From positions 1 to 30,037 of the forward strand of contig DAITAC010000051.1 of NCBI GenBank assembly GCA_036824465.1: a DNA stretch of 30,037 nucleotides, given 5' to 3'. The notes under the pieces are model-generated. The model saw only the letters and a list, made by a program, of their open reading frames with translations. It ran no database searches and was not told the origin of the DNA. Positions 16,158 through 24,150 of the stretch are shown here, piece by piece; position 1 is the first letter of the stretch; the number at the start of each line of letters is the position of its first letter. Both the position numbers and the translations under genes were made by a program. Origin of the DNA: JAKOQB01 sp036824465 (GTDB lineage: Bacteria; Pseudomonadota; Gammaproteobacteria; Burkholderiales; Burkholderiaceae_F).

Positions 16158-16769
16158 TTACTGCTTGGGCGGTTTCTCGGCAGCGAGTGCGGCCTGCACC
16201 TTCGGCCGCGCGGCAACGCGCGCCATGTATTCGGAGAGCTTCGGCCACTTGGCCAGATCGATCTCGACCCACTTGCACCAGCTAAGCACGTTGAACAGGC
16301 TGGCGTCGGCGACAGTGAAAGTCTCGCCCATCAGGTACGGATGGGCGCCGAGAACGCTTTGAACATAATCGAAACGCCGGCCGAGAACCTCACGCTGGCG
16401 GCTTTTCTGCTCGTCGGTGCTGACGGCACTGAACAGCGCCGTGAACTGCTTGTGCAGTTCGGTCGAGATGAAATTCAGCCACTCGACGAGGTGATAGCGC
16501 TCCATCGTGCCGGCCGCGGGAGCGAGCCGCTTCTCCGGCACCTGGTCAGCGATCCATTGCACGATCGCAGGTCCCTCGGTCAGCACGCTGCCGTCCTCGA
16601 ATTGCAACGCCGGCACATAGCCTTTCGGACTGACCTTGGAGAAGTCCCTGTCCTTTCCGTACTTCTTCGACTTCAGGTCGACTCGTTCCAGATCGAACGC
16701 GAGTCCTGCTTCGCGCAGCGCGATGTGCGGCGACAGCGAACTCGCGCCGGGCGAGAAATAGAGCTTCAT
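16158..16769 (-). CDS. Beta-class-like glutathione S-transferase
   Basis: A 203-residue two-domain protein. The thioredoxin-like N-terminal domain begins MKLYFSPGASSLSPHIALRE, closely like bacterial beta-class enzymes, and contains the cis-proline segment YVPAL and the glutathione-binding LTEGPAIVQWIAD. The helical C-terminal domain follows from about residue 90. In beta-class enzymes residue 10 is usually Cys (PGxCSL); here it is Ser, which may change the chemistry from thiol-disulfide exchange toward conjugation. The start at 16769 has AGGAG upstream (in AGGAGAGTCCC). It is the first gene of a likely three-gene unit with the 123-residue protein and the hydrolase-OsmC fusion. Confidence 0.92.
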   Translation of the reverse strand: MKLYFSPGASSLSPHIALREAGLAFDLERVDLKSKKYGKDRDFSKVSPKGYVPALQFEDGSVLTEGPAIVQWIADQVPEKRLAPAAGTMERYHLVEWLNFISTELHKQFTALFSAVSTDEQKSRQREVLGRRFDYVQSVLGAHPYLMGETFTVADASLFNVLSWCKWVEIDLAKWPKLSEYMARVAARPKVQAALAAEKPPKQ

Positions 16770-16890
16770 GGGACTCTCCTCGTTCGATTGACTGGGGGAG
16801 GATAGCAAGCCGGTGAGCTGCCCCTTGCGGGTTCTTATCCGTAGAGCAAATCCACCGGCCACGCGAGCGCGGCAAGCGTCCGCGCGCAGG

Positions 16891-17793
16891 TCAGCGCGTT
16901 GCGGTTCTGCGCAAAGCGGTCTCGGGAATGATCAGTGTCGGATGGAGTTCGCGCAGCTTCTTCAGTTCGGCATCGGCCTCCTCATCACGACCGGCCCGGC
17001 GCATTTCGATGATGCGCGCAAGCCAGCGCTCGGGGGCTTCGGCCTTCGACATCGGTGACGCGGTCACGCCGGCCGCAGCCGGCGCTTGCCGTTCGAGAGC
17101 GCGTGACTGCGCGTCGCGCCTCTCCGAGCCGAGCGTTGCGGGCGTCACCGCTTGGTCCTCCGCCGTGGTCGCCTTACCGCTGGGCATGGCCGTCTGCTCG
17201 ACCGGCGCGGCCGCTTCGATCTTCGACGCCGGCGTGACGTGCCCGCCTTCGGACTCGCGTTCGACAGCCGCCGCATCGGCAGCCGTGTTGCGGCCGGTGA
17301 CCGCAACGGGCGGCACATCGGCGCGCGCGCCGAACTCCGTCGACCGGGGCGGCGCCGCAACGATCGGTCGCGACGGGGCACTGCGGGCGGCGGCAGCGTC
17401 ATTGCGCGCTGCCGGAGCCACCGCGGCGGGTATCTCGGGCGCCGCTGCGATCACGTCGGGTTGGGTCGGCTTCGCTGCGCCGGCAGCTTCCTGTCTGGCC
17501 GGCGCCGGCGGTGGCGCGCTTTCAGCGATGATTGCCGGCATTTGCTGCTGCGTGCGCTGTGCGACGATCACGGCGATCGTGCTGATCAACACCGTTGCCG
17601 CGGCCGCGAGCGGGATCCGCCAGCGCCTTGCCGGCGCGGCGCTGACTGCGTGCGGCTTCGCATCGACGGCGCGCGCGGCGGCGGCGAGGATCGCGCTGCG
17701 GGTCGCGTCACTGGGACGCTCGTCAAGCGCCGCACTGGCGGCGCGATAGGCGTCCGTCACGGCGCGCGATTCAGGTTGCGGGCGGGTCGTCAT
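16891..17793 (-). CDS. Putative membrane anti-sigma protein
   Basis: A 300-residue protein with a short cytoplasmic N-terminus (about 1-58), one membrane helix (about 59-78) and a long low-complexity Ala/Pro/Arg-rich region likely in the periplasm. It ends in a helical segment with WLARIIEMRRAGRDEEADAEL, a motif often found at the end of such proteins. No His-Cys zinc anti-sigma motif is visible. Its start overlaps the stop of the ECF sigma gene as ATGA, with GGAGG upstream inside that gene, and this coupling is the main reason to call it an anti-sigma factor. Low-complexity composition makes homology weak evidence. Confidence 0.72.
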   Translation of the reverse strand: MTTRPQPESRAVTDAYRAASAALDERPSDATRSAILAAAARAVDAKPHAVSAAPARRWRIPLAAAATVLISTIAVIVAQRTQQQMPAIIAESAPPPAPARQEAAGAAKPTQPDVIAAAPEIPAAVAPAARNDAAAARSAPSRPIVAAPPRSTEFGARADVPPVAVTGRNTAADAAAVERESEGGHVTPASKIEAAAPVEQTAMPSGKATTAEDQAVTPATLGSERRDAQSRALERQAPAAAGVTASPMSKAEAPERWLARIIEMRRAGRDEEADAELKKLRELHPTLIIPETALRRTATR

Positions 17794-18401
17794 CGCCAAT
17801 CCTCCAGCGCTGCGCGCAGCTTGGCGAGCGCGTAGCGCAAGCGGCTCTTCGCCGTTTCCATTCCCACGCCGGTGAGCTGCGCGATCTCGTCCAGCGTCAG
17901 TTCGCCCTCCAGATGCAGCAGCAGCGCCTCGCGCTGCGCCGGCGGCAATTGCTCGACTTCCACGATGAACGCGCGTGCCTGCGCCCGCGACATGGCCTGC
18001 ACTTCCGGCTCGATGGTGCGCGCGGCGGGAAGGCGATCAACCAACGCGTCGCCGACGTCATCGGCGTGCGTGTCATTGGCTGCATCCAGGCTGACGTCGT
18101 TTCTGAGAGAGCGCCAGTGATCGATCAGTCGTGTGCGCGCGATGCCGTACAGCCAGGTCGTGAACTTCGCGCGGGGCTCATAGTTCGTCGCGTTACGGAT
18201 CACGGCGAGCCACACCTCCTGCAGCAGATCGTCGGCGCGTGCAGCATCGCCGCCAAGAGAACGCAGCAGGAAACGGTAGACCGGCCGCTCGTGCCGTTCG
18301 AACAGCCGGGCGAACGCCGCTGCCGCGCCCGGACCCGCCGCGCCGTAATCGAGCATCAACTGCTCGTCACTGCGAACGTCGCTCGGCGGGGCATCGCGCA
18401 T
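17790..18401 (-). CDS. ECF-type RNA polymerase sigma factor
   Basis: A 203-residue sigma-70 family factor with only regions 2 and 4. Region 2 (about 25-100) has DDLLQEVWL (57-65) and FTTWLYGIARTRLIDHWR (80-97). Region 4 (about 145-197) has LPPAQREALLLHLEGELTLDEIAQLTGV and the helix-turn-helix ETAKSRLRYALAKLR. It redirects RNA polymerase to stress or envelope genes. The ATG at 18401 begins a normal-length protein; the frame is open further upstream but is Arg/Pro-rich. The anti-sigma gene overlaps its stop by four bases. An exported-protein gene lies just upstream on the same strand and could be a target or a sensor. Confidence 0.93.
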   Translation of the reverse strand: MRDAPPSDVRSDEQLMLDYGAAGPGAAAAFARLFERHERPVYRFLLRSLGGDAARADDLLQEVWLAVIRNATNYEPRAKFTTWLYGIARTRLIDHWRSLRNDVSLDAANDTHADDVGDALVDRLPAARTIEPEVQAMSRAQARAFIVEVEQLPPAQREALLLHLEGELTLDEIAQLTGVGMETAKSRLRYALAKLRAALEDWR

Positions 18402-18489
18402 GCGCCGGATTATCGACGCCGGCAGCGCAGCAGCGCGCCCGGTCGCCGTCACGCGCGGTTCCTGCCGCGCGCGGCCAGGTGCGTCGCGG

Positions 18490-19326
18490 TCATCGCGGCG
18501 GATCGGGGACGAACCCGACGTTACCCGGGAAGGGATTCGGCACCGGCACCCGGGGCGACGGGATGACTCCAAGCGCGATCAGGTTGTCGCGGCTGTCGTA
18601 GTGAAGGGTGATGACCTCGTCCGGTGTCGGGCGCACGCGTTCGAAGTCGGTGTACTCGACCCACGAGCTTTCGCTGCGCCCATGGCCGGTACCGAGTTTG
18701 GCGGCATCGCGGCGGCGTTCGGCGCTGTCCGCCAGCGCGCCGGCCTCCGGTCTGGCCGCGGTCGCCGGCGATTGTGCATCGCCGGCACTCTCAGCAGTTC
18801 GTCCGGCACCGCCCGACTCAGAGCGCTGCGACTGCGGCGCAATCGCCGGCGCAGGCGGGATTCGCACCACCTCACGGAAAACCGCCACGCCGATCACGCC
18901 GACGTGGTCGGGGCGACCGGTGCGTGCCGCATAGGAGTTGGGAACCGCGGTGAACTCGAATGCGGCTACGCGCTCCTGGCTCTTGCGCCAGCCCCGAATC
19001 TCCCAGCGCTGCCAGGGGGCAAAGACGTAGCCGTTCTGGTCCCACCCGGCGGTCTCGCCGGTCACGGCATTGACGCCATCGACGGACATCACCGCCAGCA
19101 GACGGCCGCCGGTGCGGTTCCGGACCGCGATTGCATATCGGCTGCCGGGAGTTCCGGCCACGTAGCGACGGCCGTTGTGGTGGTAGATAGGCAACGTCTG
19201 GCCGCTGGCGCGGTCGATGATCTGGACCTCAGCCAGATTGCCGACCGTATTTGCGTGTACCAAGGATGTGGCACATGAGCCCAACGCCGCGACAATCGCT
19301 GTCGCCAGAAAGGTTCGCCGTAGCAT
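18490..19326 (-). CDS. Conserved exported protein
   Basis: A 278-residue protein with an N-terminal export signal MLRRTFLATAIVAALGSC. Cleavage could be by signal peptidase II at the LGSC lipobox-like site or by signal peptidase I after VHA. The mature part (about 40-180) holds a conserved beta-rich domain with YVAGTPGSRYAIAVRNRTGGRLLAV-type strands, GYVFAPWQRWEIRGWRKS and AARTGRPDHVGVIGVAVFRE, followed by a Pro/Ala/Ser-rich linker and a C-terminal tail with VEYTDFERVRPTPDEVITLHYD. I know the family only as uncharacterised exported proteins near ECF sigma genes in betaproteobacteria. The start at 19326 gives the clean signal peptide. It is divergent from queC. Confidence 0.8.
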   Translation of the reverse strand: MLRRTFLATAIVAALGSCATSLVHANTVGNLAEVQIIDRASGQTLPIYHHNGRRYVAGTPGSRYAIAVRNRTGGRLLAVMSVDGVNAVTGETAGWDQNGYVFAPWQRWEIRGWRKSQERVAAFEFTAVPNSYAARTGRPDHVGVIGVAVFREVVRIPPAPAIAPQSQRSESGGAGRTAESAGDAQSPATAARPEAGALADSAERRRDAAKLGTGHGRSESSWVEYTDFERVRPTPDEVITLHYDSRDNLIALGVIPSPRVPVPNPFPGNVGFVPDPPR

Positions 19327-19402
19327 TTTCGATCTCCCGGGTCGTTCGGACGTCGCTAACAACGAGCGGGTGTCGAAAAACGGGTTAACGGGCTCAAAGC
19401 CA

Positions 19403-20131
19403 ATGTCTCTTCAGCAGCGCGCGCTCGTTCTGTTTTCAGGCGGCCAGGACTCGGCCGCCTGCCTCGCGTGGGCGCTGGCACGCTACTCACACGTCGAGAC
19501 GATCGGCTTCGATCACCGCCAGCGCCATGCCGTCGAACTCGAGGTGCGTCCGCAGGTGCTAGAGGCGATCCGCGCCGCGTTCCCCGCGTGGAGCGCGCGA
19601 CTGGGCGACGATCATTTGGTGACAATGCACGAACCGTCGCAACTTTCGAGCATCGCATTGGAGCGGGCGGCCGAGATCCGGATGGCCGAGAAGAACCTGC
19701 CCAATACCTTTGTCCCGGGACGCAACGTGCTGTTCTTCACATATGCCGCGGCGATCGCTTACCGGCGCGACATGGACGTGCTGGTCGGCGGGATGAGCGA
19801 GAACGATTACTCGGGCTATCCCGACTGCCGCGATGAGACGCTGAAAAGCCTCGCGGTCACGCTGTCGCTCGGCATGGATCAGCGCTTCACGATCGAGACG
19901 CCACTGATGTGGCTCGACAAGAGTCAGACCTGGCAGATGGCCCACGACCTGGGGGGCGAAGCGCTGGTTGAACTGATCCGGACCGAGACGCACAGCTGTT
20001 ATCTGGGGGTGCGCGACAAGCTGCATGCGTGGGGGCGCGGCTGTGGCATCTGTCCGGCGTGCGGACTGCGTGCGGCGGGGTGGGATAACTGGCAAGCTGC
20101 ACGCAGCGCGCCAGAGCACTCCACTCCATGA
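19403..20131 (+). CDS. queC: 7-cyano-7-deazaguanine synthase
   Basis: QueC converts 7-carboxy-7-deazaguanine to preQ0 using ATP and ammonia, in the pathway to queuosine in tRNA. The 242-residue protein has the PP-loop SGGQDS (12-17), the VPGRN segment (104-108) and four zinc-binding cysteines C199, C214, C217 and C220 near the end. All expected residues are present. The ATG at 19403 starts immediately before LVLFSGGQDS as in the family; the upstream in-frame extension is antisense to the exported-protein gene. The stop overlaps the nitroreductase start as ATGA. No other queuosine gene is in the window. Confidence 0.96.
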   Translation: MSLQQRALVLFSGGQDSAACLAWALARYSHVETIGFDHRQRHAVELEVRPQVLEAIRAAFPAWSARLGDDHLVTMHEPSQLSSIALERAAEIRMAEKNLPNTFVPGRNVLFFTYAAAIAYRRDMDVLVGGMSENDYSGYPDCRDETLKSLAVTLSLGMDQRFTIETPLMWLDKSQTWQMAHDLGGEALVELIRTETHSCYLGVRDKLHAWGRGCGICPACGLRAAGWDNWQAARSAPEHSTP

Positions 20132-20910
20132 CCGAACTCGCCCGCCTGCTGAACCGCCACCGTTCGATCCGCAAGTACAAACCCGATTCGATCGACCCCG
20201 CGCTCGTCGAGCAGGTTTGCGCCGACGCAATCGCCGGCGGCTCATCGTCGGGAAACCTCAATCCGGTGTCGCTGATCCTCACGCGCGATCCGGAGCGCAA
20301 GCGCCGCCTGTACGAGCTGCACTTCAGACAGCCGATGGTGCTGCAGGCGCCGCTCGTGATCACTTTCTGCGCCGACTGGTTCCGCACGCGCGCGTGGTTG
20401 CGCCGGCGCGGTGCGCGCGACAACTTCAACAACCTGATCGGCTGGCATGTTGCCGCGTTCGACGCGATCATCGTCGCGCAGAATGTCTGCCTCGGCTTTG
20501 AGGCGCATGGGCTCGGCATCTGCTACATGGGCACGACGTTGCACGCAATGACCGAAATCGCCGAACTGCTTGAACTGCCCGACACCTGTCTGCCGGTCAC
20601 GACGATCGTGGTCGGGCATCCCGACGAGGATCCGGACAAGCGCGATCGACTGCCGCTGGCGGCGTTCCTGCACGGGGAGCGCTATCACCGGCCGGCCGAT
20701 CATGAAATCGACGTCATCTTCACGCAGCGCGAAGAGCGCGGCTGGCAGCGCTACATGTCGATGCCGGAAGTCAAGGCGAACATGGAGCGTCACGGCATCA
20801 CTTCGCTCGCCCAGTTCTATACGAGCAAGATCAAGTACGACCCGGACGTCTTTGCCGAGGACTCGGCCAGACTGCGCGCGCTGCTCGAAGTGAAGCATTT
20901 CCTGCCGTGA
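20128..20910 (+). CDS. Nitroreductase family protein
   Basis: A 260-residue FMN-dependent oxidoreductase of the NfsA/FRP-like nitroreductase family. The N-terminal HRSIRKYKPD (10-19) is the usual phosphate-contacting FMN segment; SSSGNLNPVSL (about 44-54), an FNNLIGWHVAAFDAIIVAQNVCLGFEAHGLG helix and VVGHPDEDP complete the fold. It probably reduces nitroaromatics, quinones or flavins with NAD(P)H; the natural substrate is unknown. It overlaps queC by four bases and is followed by the AtaL-like gene after seven bases, so all three are probably one transcript. Length is within the family range. Confidence 0.92.
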   Translation: MTELARLLNRHRSIRKYKPDSIDPALVEQVCADAIAGGSSSGNLNPVSLILTRDPERKRRLYELHFRQPMVLQAPLVITFCADWFRTRAWLRRRGARDNFNNLIGWHVAAFDAIIVAQNVCLGFEAHGLGICYMGTTLHAMTEIAELLELPDTCLPVTTIVVGHPDEDPDKRDRLPLAAFLHGERYHRPADHEIDVIFTQREERGWQRYMSMPEVKANMERHGITSLAQFYTSKIKYDPDVFAEDSARLRALLEVKHFLP

Positions 20911-20917
20911 GACGGCA

Positions 20918-21400
20918 ATGCGCTTCGAGCATCTGGTCCAGATCAACGATCCAATGATGCCGCTGCTGCCGCACCTGACGCGGGCGCAGCTGTGGCGCGG
21001 CCTCGTGCTGCGGGCCGAACAGCCAACGCAGTTCGTGTTCGGCCTGGCGGGCTTTGTGATCCTCGGTCGCAACCACAGCGCGGCGCAGACGACACTGACG
21101 CGCACGCTCGACTTCGGCAATTTCAGCGTGCAGGACCGTGTCGCGCTGACGCCGCCGCACCAGTCGCTGACCCATACCGATGCCGGCCCAACCTGGCCTG
21201 CCAGCCGGCTGACGATCACGATCGAAGAGCCGCAGCCCGAACAGGTCTTCCTGCGTTTTCTTTACGAGTTCGAAGGTGAGGACGGGTCCGGTGAACTTGA
21301 CGCCCAGACCGATGCACTGCGTCGGCAGGCCTACAAGAGCGCGGACCTCGACACTGTCCAGCGGATACGCGAACTGGCGGAACGAGGCGAACTGGATTGA
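20918..21400 (+). CDS. AtaL-like protein (DUF1857, SRPBCC fold)
   Basis: A 160-residue protein matching the AtaL-like/DUF1857 group of the SRPBCC (START-like) fold, which forms a hydrophobic ligand cavity. Recognisable are the opening MRFEHLVQINDP, a LTRAQLWRGLVLRAEQPTQF segment, and a C-terminal AYKSADLDTVQRIRELA helix. The family includes a fungal polyketide-related member but most bacterial members have no known role. It is the last gene of the probable queC-nitroreductase-DUF1857 unit, and converges with the minus-strand sulfurtransferase 53 bases away. Confidence 0.88.
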   Translation: MRFEHLVQINDPMMPLLPHLTRAQLWRGLVLRAEQPTQFVFGLAGFVILGRNHSAAQTTLTRTLDFGNFSVQDRVALTPPHQSLTHTDAGPTWPASRLTITIEEPQPEQVFLRFLYEFEGEDGSGELDAQTDALRRQAYKSADLDTVQRIRELAERGELD

Positions 21401-21453
21401 TCTGCCGGGTCACCTGCACGAATGATCAGGCGCGCCGCGCGGTAAAGGCCCGC

Positions 21454-22443
21454 CTAACGCCTCTGCTGCAATGCTGCCTCCAGCGCGTTGATGCGGCTTT
21501 CCAGCGAGCGAATCTGGTTGTTCAGCGCGCCGACGTTCACGAAGACCTCGTTATCGGCCGGCGCGGACAGCGCGGCTGCGTAACCGAGCCACGATGAGTC
21601 ATACAACTTCACGTTCCTGAAGCCGAGGTCCGCAAGCACGGCAGCGGTCTCGGCCGCGCGCACACCGCTCTGGCAGTACACGATCGTTTCCTTGTCCGGA
21701 TCGAGCGCTGCGTACAGCTTGCGCAGTTCGTCTCGCGGCTTCAGCGACATTCCGCTCGAATCCTTCAGCTGGCCGCGCCGCATTTTGCCGATTGCGTCCG
21801 GATCGAGCCAGTTCTGCTCGTACGGAATATTCAGCGCGCCGGGAATGTGACCGCCGCGGATCGCGCGGATGTCTTCGCCCTTGAACTCCTTCGGCGTGCG
21901 CGCATCGACGATCTGCACGTTCGGATTGCGAACCGCCGCGATCACCGCCTTGGTGTCGACCGTCAGCCCCGCGGCCGGCACGAGCTTCAGCGCCACCGGG
22001 TTCGGGGGCGTCGGCTCGGTCGCGACCTTTTCGCCAGCCGCGCGCCAGCCGTCGATGCCGTCGTGAAAGACGTGCGCCCGGTGCGCCCCGAAATAGCGCA
22101 ACGTGAACTGCGCGAAGTACGCGCTTGATGCGCCGCGCTGCGCGTAGACGATCACCTCGCGCTGCGGATCGAGTCCGGCCGCGCCGAGGATCTTCTCGAT
22201 CTGCGGGATCGGCAGGTAGTCCTCCGTATTGGCGTCGCGCAGTTCATCGCCCGGCGCGCCGATGTTCACCGCGCCGGGAATGTGACCCTTGGCGAACGAA
22301 CCTTCATCGCGCGCATCCCACAGCACGGCCCCGCGCGCCTGCGCCGCCTTCAAAAACGCCGCGTCGACGATTTGCTGCTGCGCCCATGCGGGAGTTGCGA
22401 TCGCAACGACGACCGCGAAGGCAACCAGCCAGATCTTTCTCAT
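21454..22443 (-). CDS. Exported tandem-rhodanese sulfurtransferase
   Basis: A 329-residue protein with a signal peptide (1-21, cleavage after AWA) and two rhodanese domains (about 25-140 and 160-295). In the first, the active loop reads YAQRGAS, with Ala101 where catalytic Cys would be, so it is structural only. In the second, CQSGVRA carries the persulfide-forming Cys257. This dead/live pairing is common in thiosulfate:cyanide-type sulfurtransferases. A coiled-coil-like tail (about 301-327) follows and may oligomerise the protein. GGAG lies before the ATG at 22443. A Crp/Fnr-like dyad lies about 60 bases upstream. It is last in the sigma, anti-sigma, small exported protein run and probably handles sulfane sulfur in the periplasm. 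Confidence 0.93.
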   Translation of the reverse strand: MRKIWLVAFAVVVAIATPAWAQQQIVDAAFLKAAQARGAVLWDARDEGSFAKGHIPGAVNIGAPGDELRDANTEDYLPIPQIEKILGAAGLDPQREVIVYAQRGASSAYFAQFTLRYFGAHRAHVFHDGIDGWRAAGEKVATEPTPPNPVALKLVPAAGLTVDTKAVIAAVRNPNVQIVDARTPKEFKGEDIRAIRGGHIPGALNIPYEQNWLDPDAIGKMRRGQLKDSSGMSLKPRDELRKLYAALDPDKETIVYCQSGVRAAETAAVLADLGFRNVKLYDSSWLGYAAALSAPADNEVFVNVGALNNQIRSLESRINALEAALQQRR

Positions 22444-22496
22444 CTCGTTTCTCCTGCCAGACAACTTCATAGGATGCCAGCATTCGAGGCCGTCAC

Positions 22497-22512
22497 CGTG
22501 AGGCGCATCACA
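22497..22512. promoter_or_regulatory. Crp/Fnr-like dyad upstream of the tandem rhodanese
   Basis: Plus strand CGTGAGGCGCATCACA: half-sites TGTGA-type (CGTGA and TCACA) spaced six bases. Its centre is about 61 bases before the sulfurtransferase ATG. It overlaps the last bases of the small exported ORF. Similar dyads occur at 24151 and 27177. Which regulator binds is not shown. Confidence 0.55.
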
Positions 22513-22747
22513 CAGGGTCCGGCGGAATCTGTCGCCGCTCATCAAGTGTAATCGGCCAGTGATATGCCGATGCCGACCACATCCCGGGGCGCGGCATCAG
22601 TCGATCGAAGCGGGTGAGCCACTCGACCGGATCATCGATCGCCGCGCAGTTGGCGAGTGCGTTCGAGTCCGGCGCGTGTGCGCTCGACATCGCCACAGCG
22701 CAGGTCAGTGCGACATGAAAGGCAGTATGGAGATACCGACGCGGCAC
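22508..22747 (-). CDS. Small exported protein, unknown
   Basis: A 79-residue frame with a plausible signal peptide (about 1-25, ending SAHA) and a mature part containing one cysteine in ANCAAIDDPVEWLTRFDRL. This loosely resembles the Cys-Ala-x-Ile...Tyr-Asp repeat seen in small periplasmic proteins of proteobacteria. The start would be GTG at 22747, without a good ribosome-binding site; the in-frame ATG at 22690 would lose the signal peptide. Support comes from its fit in the gap between the anti-sigma gene (25 bases upstream) and the sulfurtransferase, on the same strand. No function can be given. Confidence 0.5.
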   Translation of the reverse strand: MPRRYLHTAFHVALTCAVAMSSAHAPDSNALANCAAIDDPVEWLTRFDRLMPRPGMWSASAYHWPITLDERRQIPPDPV

Positions 22748-22771
22748 GCGCCGGATTGTGCCGCCACGAAA

Positions 22772-23458
22772 TCAGGCCTTGATCTCACCCGCCAGAATCA
22801 CTGGTCCGGTTGGCGCACCCGTCGGGGAACCGCCGGCAGGCTCGACCGACACCGCGAGTTTCGCGCCCTGCTTCAGCCGCCCGATCTGCGCGGCGGGCAA
22901 ATCGAAACGTGCGTCAAGCCGGCCCAGCACCGCGAGCGAGATCGGAGGCGTACCTTCTGCGGGCAGCAGCCACAACTCGTAACTCTGCTGCGGGCCAGCG
23001 ACGATCGCGCGCACCGATTTCAGCTCAAGTGTGCGGCCGTCCTTGGACAGCAGCGCAGTAACGGTTGCCGCCTCGCCCTTCGCGGCCAGTTGCGCGATGC
23101 TGGCCAACTCGATCGTCACCGGCGGCCGCGACATCTGGACCGAGAGCGCGAGTACCAGCGCGGCGGTCGCCGCCGCGGCCCAGCCCTGCCACAGTCCGAC
23201 GCGCCGATACCAAGGCTGCCGGTAGCGGGCGAGATCCAGCGTCCGCTCAAGCCGCTTCCATGTACGCGCATCCGGCGTCACCGCGACGCGCTCGTTGTAG
23301 CGCACCGCGAACACGCGCTGCCAGTAGCCGAGCCGTTGCGCCACCAGCGGCTCGTCGCGCAGCGCGCGCTCAAAGCGGCGGCGCGCGCGCCCGCGCAGTG
23401 TGCCGACCAGGTACTCGCCGCACAGCGCATCGAGTTCACGACGGTGCGCGAGCTTCAT
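22772..23458 (-). CDS. RskA-type anti-sigma factor
   Basis: A 228-residue single-pass membrane protein. The cytoplasmic part (about 1-85) should bind and hold the sigma factor. A membrane helix lies at about 89-109, and the periplasmic RskA domain (about 112-228) includes YELWLLPAEGTPPISLAVLG and the ending EPAGGSPTGAPTGPVILAGE, which is characteristic of anti-sigma K factors. Its ATG overlaps the stop of the sigma gene (ATGA). RskA proteins release their sigma factor by regulated proteolysis after a signal; some respond to redox state, which would fit the sulfur genes around it. The signal here is unknown. Confidence 0.92.
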   Translation of the reverse strand: MKLAHRRELDALCGEYLVGTLRGRARRRFERALRDEPLVAQRLGYWQRVFAVRYNERVAVTPDARTWKRLERTLDLARYRQPWYRRVGLWQGWAAAATAALVLALSVQMSRPPVTIELASIAQLAAKGEAATVTALLSKDGRTLELKSVRAIVAGPQQSYELWLLPAEGTPPISLAVLGRLDARFDLPAAQIGRLKQGAKLAVSVEPAGGSPTGAPTGPVILAGEIKA

Positions 23459-24060
23459 CGCGCGCCCTGCATGCAGTGCTCGACGCATTCGCGGAGCCGA
23501 TCCATGCCGCGCCGCGCCCAGGTCTTGATCGTCCCGAGCGGCCGTTCCAGGTGCACGGCCAGTTCACTGTGACTCATGCCATGGCTGAACGCCAGCACCA
23601 GCGTCTGTCGCTCGGCGGCGGCCAGTTCGTTCAGGCAGTCGCGCAGGAAGCCGCGTGCGCGCCGCGCGTCCTCAGCGTCATCGGCGCCGGGCCCGGACCA
23701 GTCGAACAGCCGGTCAAGCGCGCCATCCGGGTCGTCGTCATCGTCGCTGGCGTGCAACGACTGCGTGCGCGTGGCCTCCGCGCTGGAAACGACGTCCAGT
23801 GCGCGGTTGCGCGTGACCGCCGCCATCCAGGCGACCGGCTGGTTGGCGAGCGGATCAAAGCTGCCGGCGCCGTTCCAGATCCTGACGAACGCGTCGTGCA
23901 GCACTTCCTCGGCCAGTTCGCGGCGGCCGACGATGCGCAGCGCTACCCCGAGCAGCAGCGGCGCGCAGGCGCGATACAGCGCCTCGAACGCCGCCGCGGA
24001 GCCCTCGTCGCGAGCGGCGGCGCGCAGCAGCAGGCGCTTGATCATCGCCTCATCGAGCAT
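23455..24060 (-). CDS. ECF sigma factor paired with RskA
   Basis: A 201-residue two-domain sigma factor. Region 2 includes EEVLHDAFVRIW (51-62) and VAWMAAVTRNRALDV (77-91); region 4 (about 140-195) includes LNELAAAERQTLVLAFSHGMSHSELA and the recognition helix PLGTIKTWARRGMDRLREC. An acidic Asp-rich linker (106-111) joins them. This resembles SigK-type ECF factors that pair with RskA. ATG at 24060 is preferred; ATG at 24045 is also possible and has GAGG near it. The gene diverges from the FadL-type channel gene; the intervening 220 bases contain the Crp/Fnr-like dyad about 98 bases upstream of this start. Confidence 0.92.
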   Translation of the reverse strand: MLDEAMIKRLLLRAAARDEGSAAAFEALYRACAPLLLGVALRIVGRRELAEEVLHDAFVRIWNGAGSFDPLANQPVAWMAAVTRNRALDVVSSAEATRTQSLHASDDDDDPDGALDRLFDWSGPGADDAEDARRARGFLRDCLNELAAAERQTLVLAFSHGMSHSELAVHLERPLGTIKTWARRGMDRLRECVEHCMQGAR

Positions 24061-24150
24061 GTCCGAGTAATCCCGAAGGGGTGTTCCAGTCGATACGACC
24101 GTTCGATGACAATGGATTTGGACCGATTCGTTGGGCCAACGCGACGTTAG

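Noticed and set aside
14753..16285. 510-codon plus-strand frame opposite the hydrolase-OsmC and unknown genes
   Set aside because: Arg/Gly/His-rich shadow of well-supported minus-strand genes with no family features.
19327..19402. Possible preQ1 riboswitch before queC
   Set aside because: An A-rich stretch and short pairings are present but I could not fit the conserved preQ1-I pseudoknot.
22600..22690. T-loop-like GTTCGAGTCC suggesting a tRNA
   Set aside because: No matching acceptor stem or anticodon arm could be found, and it lies within the small exported ORF.
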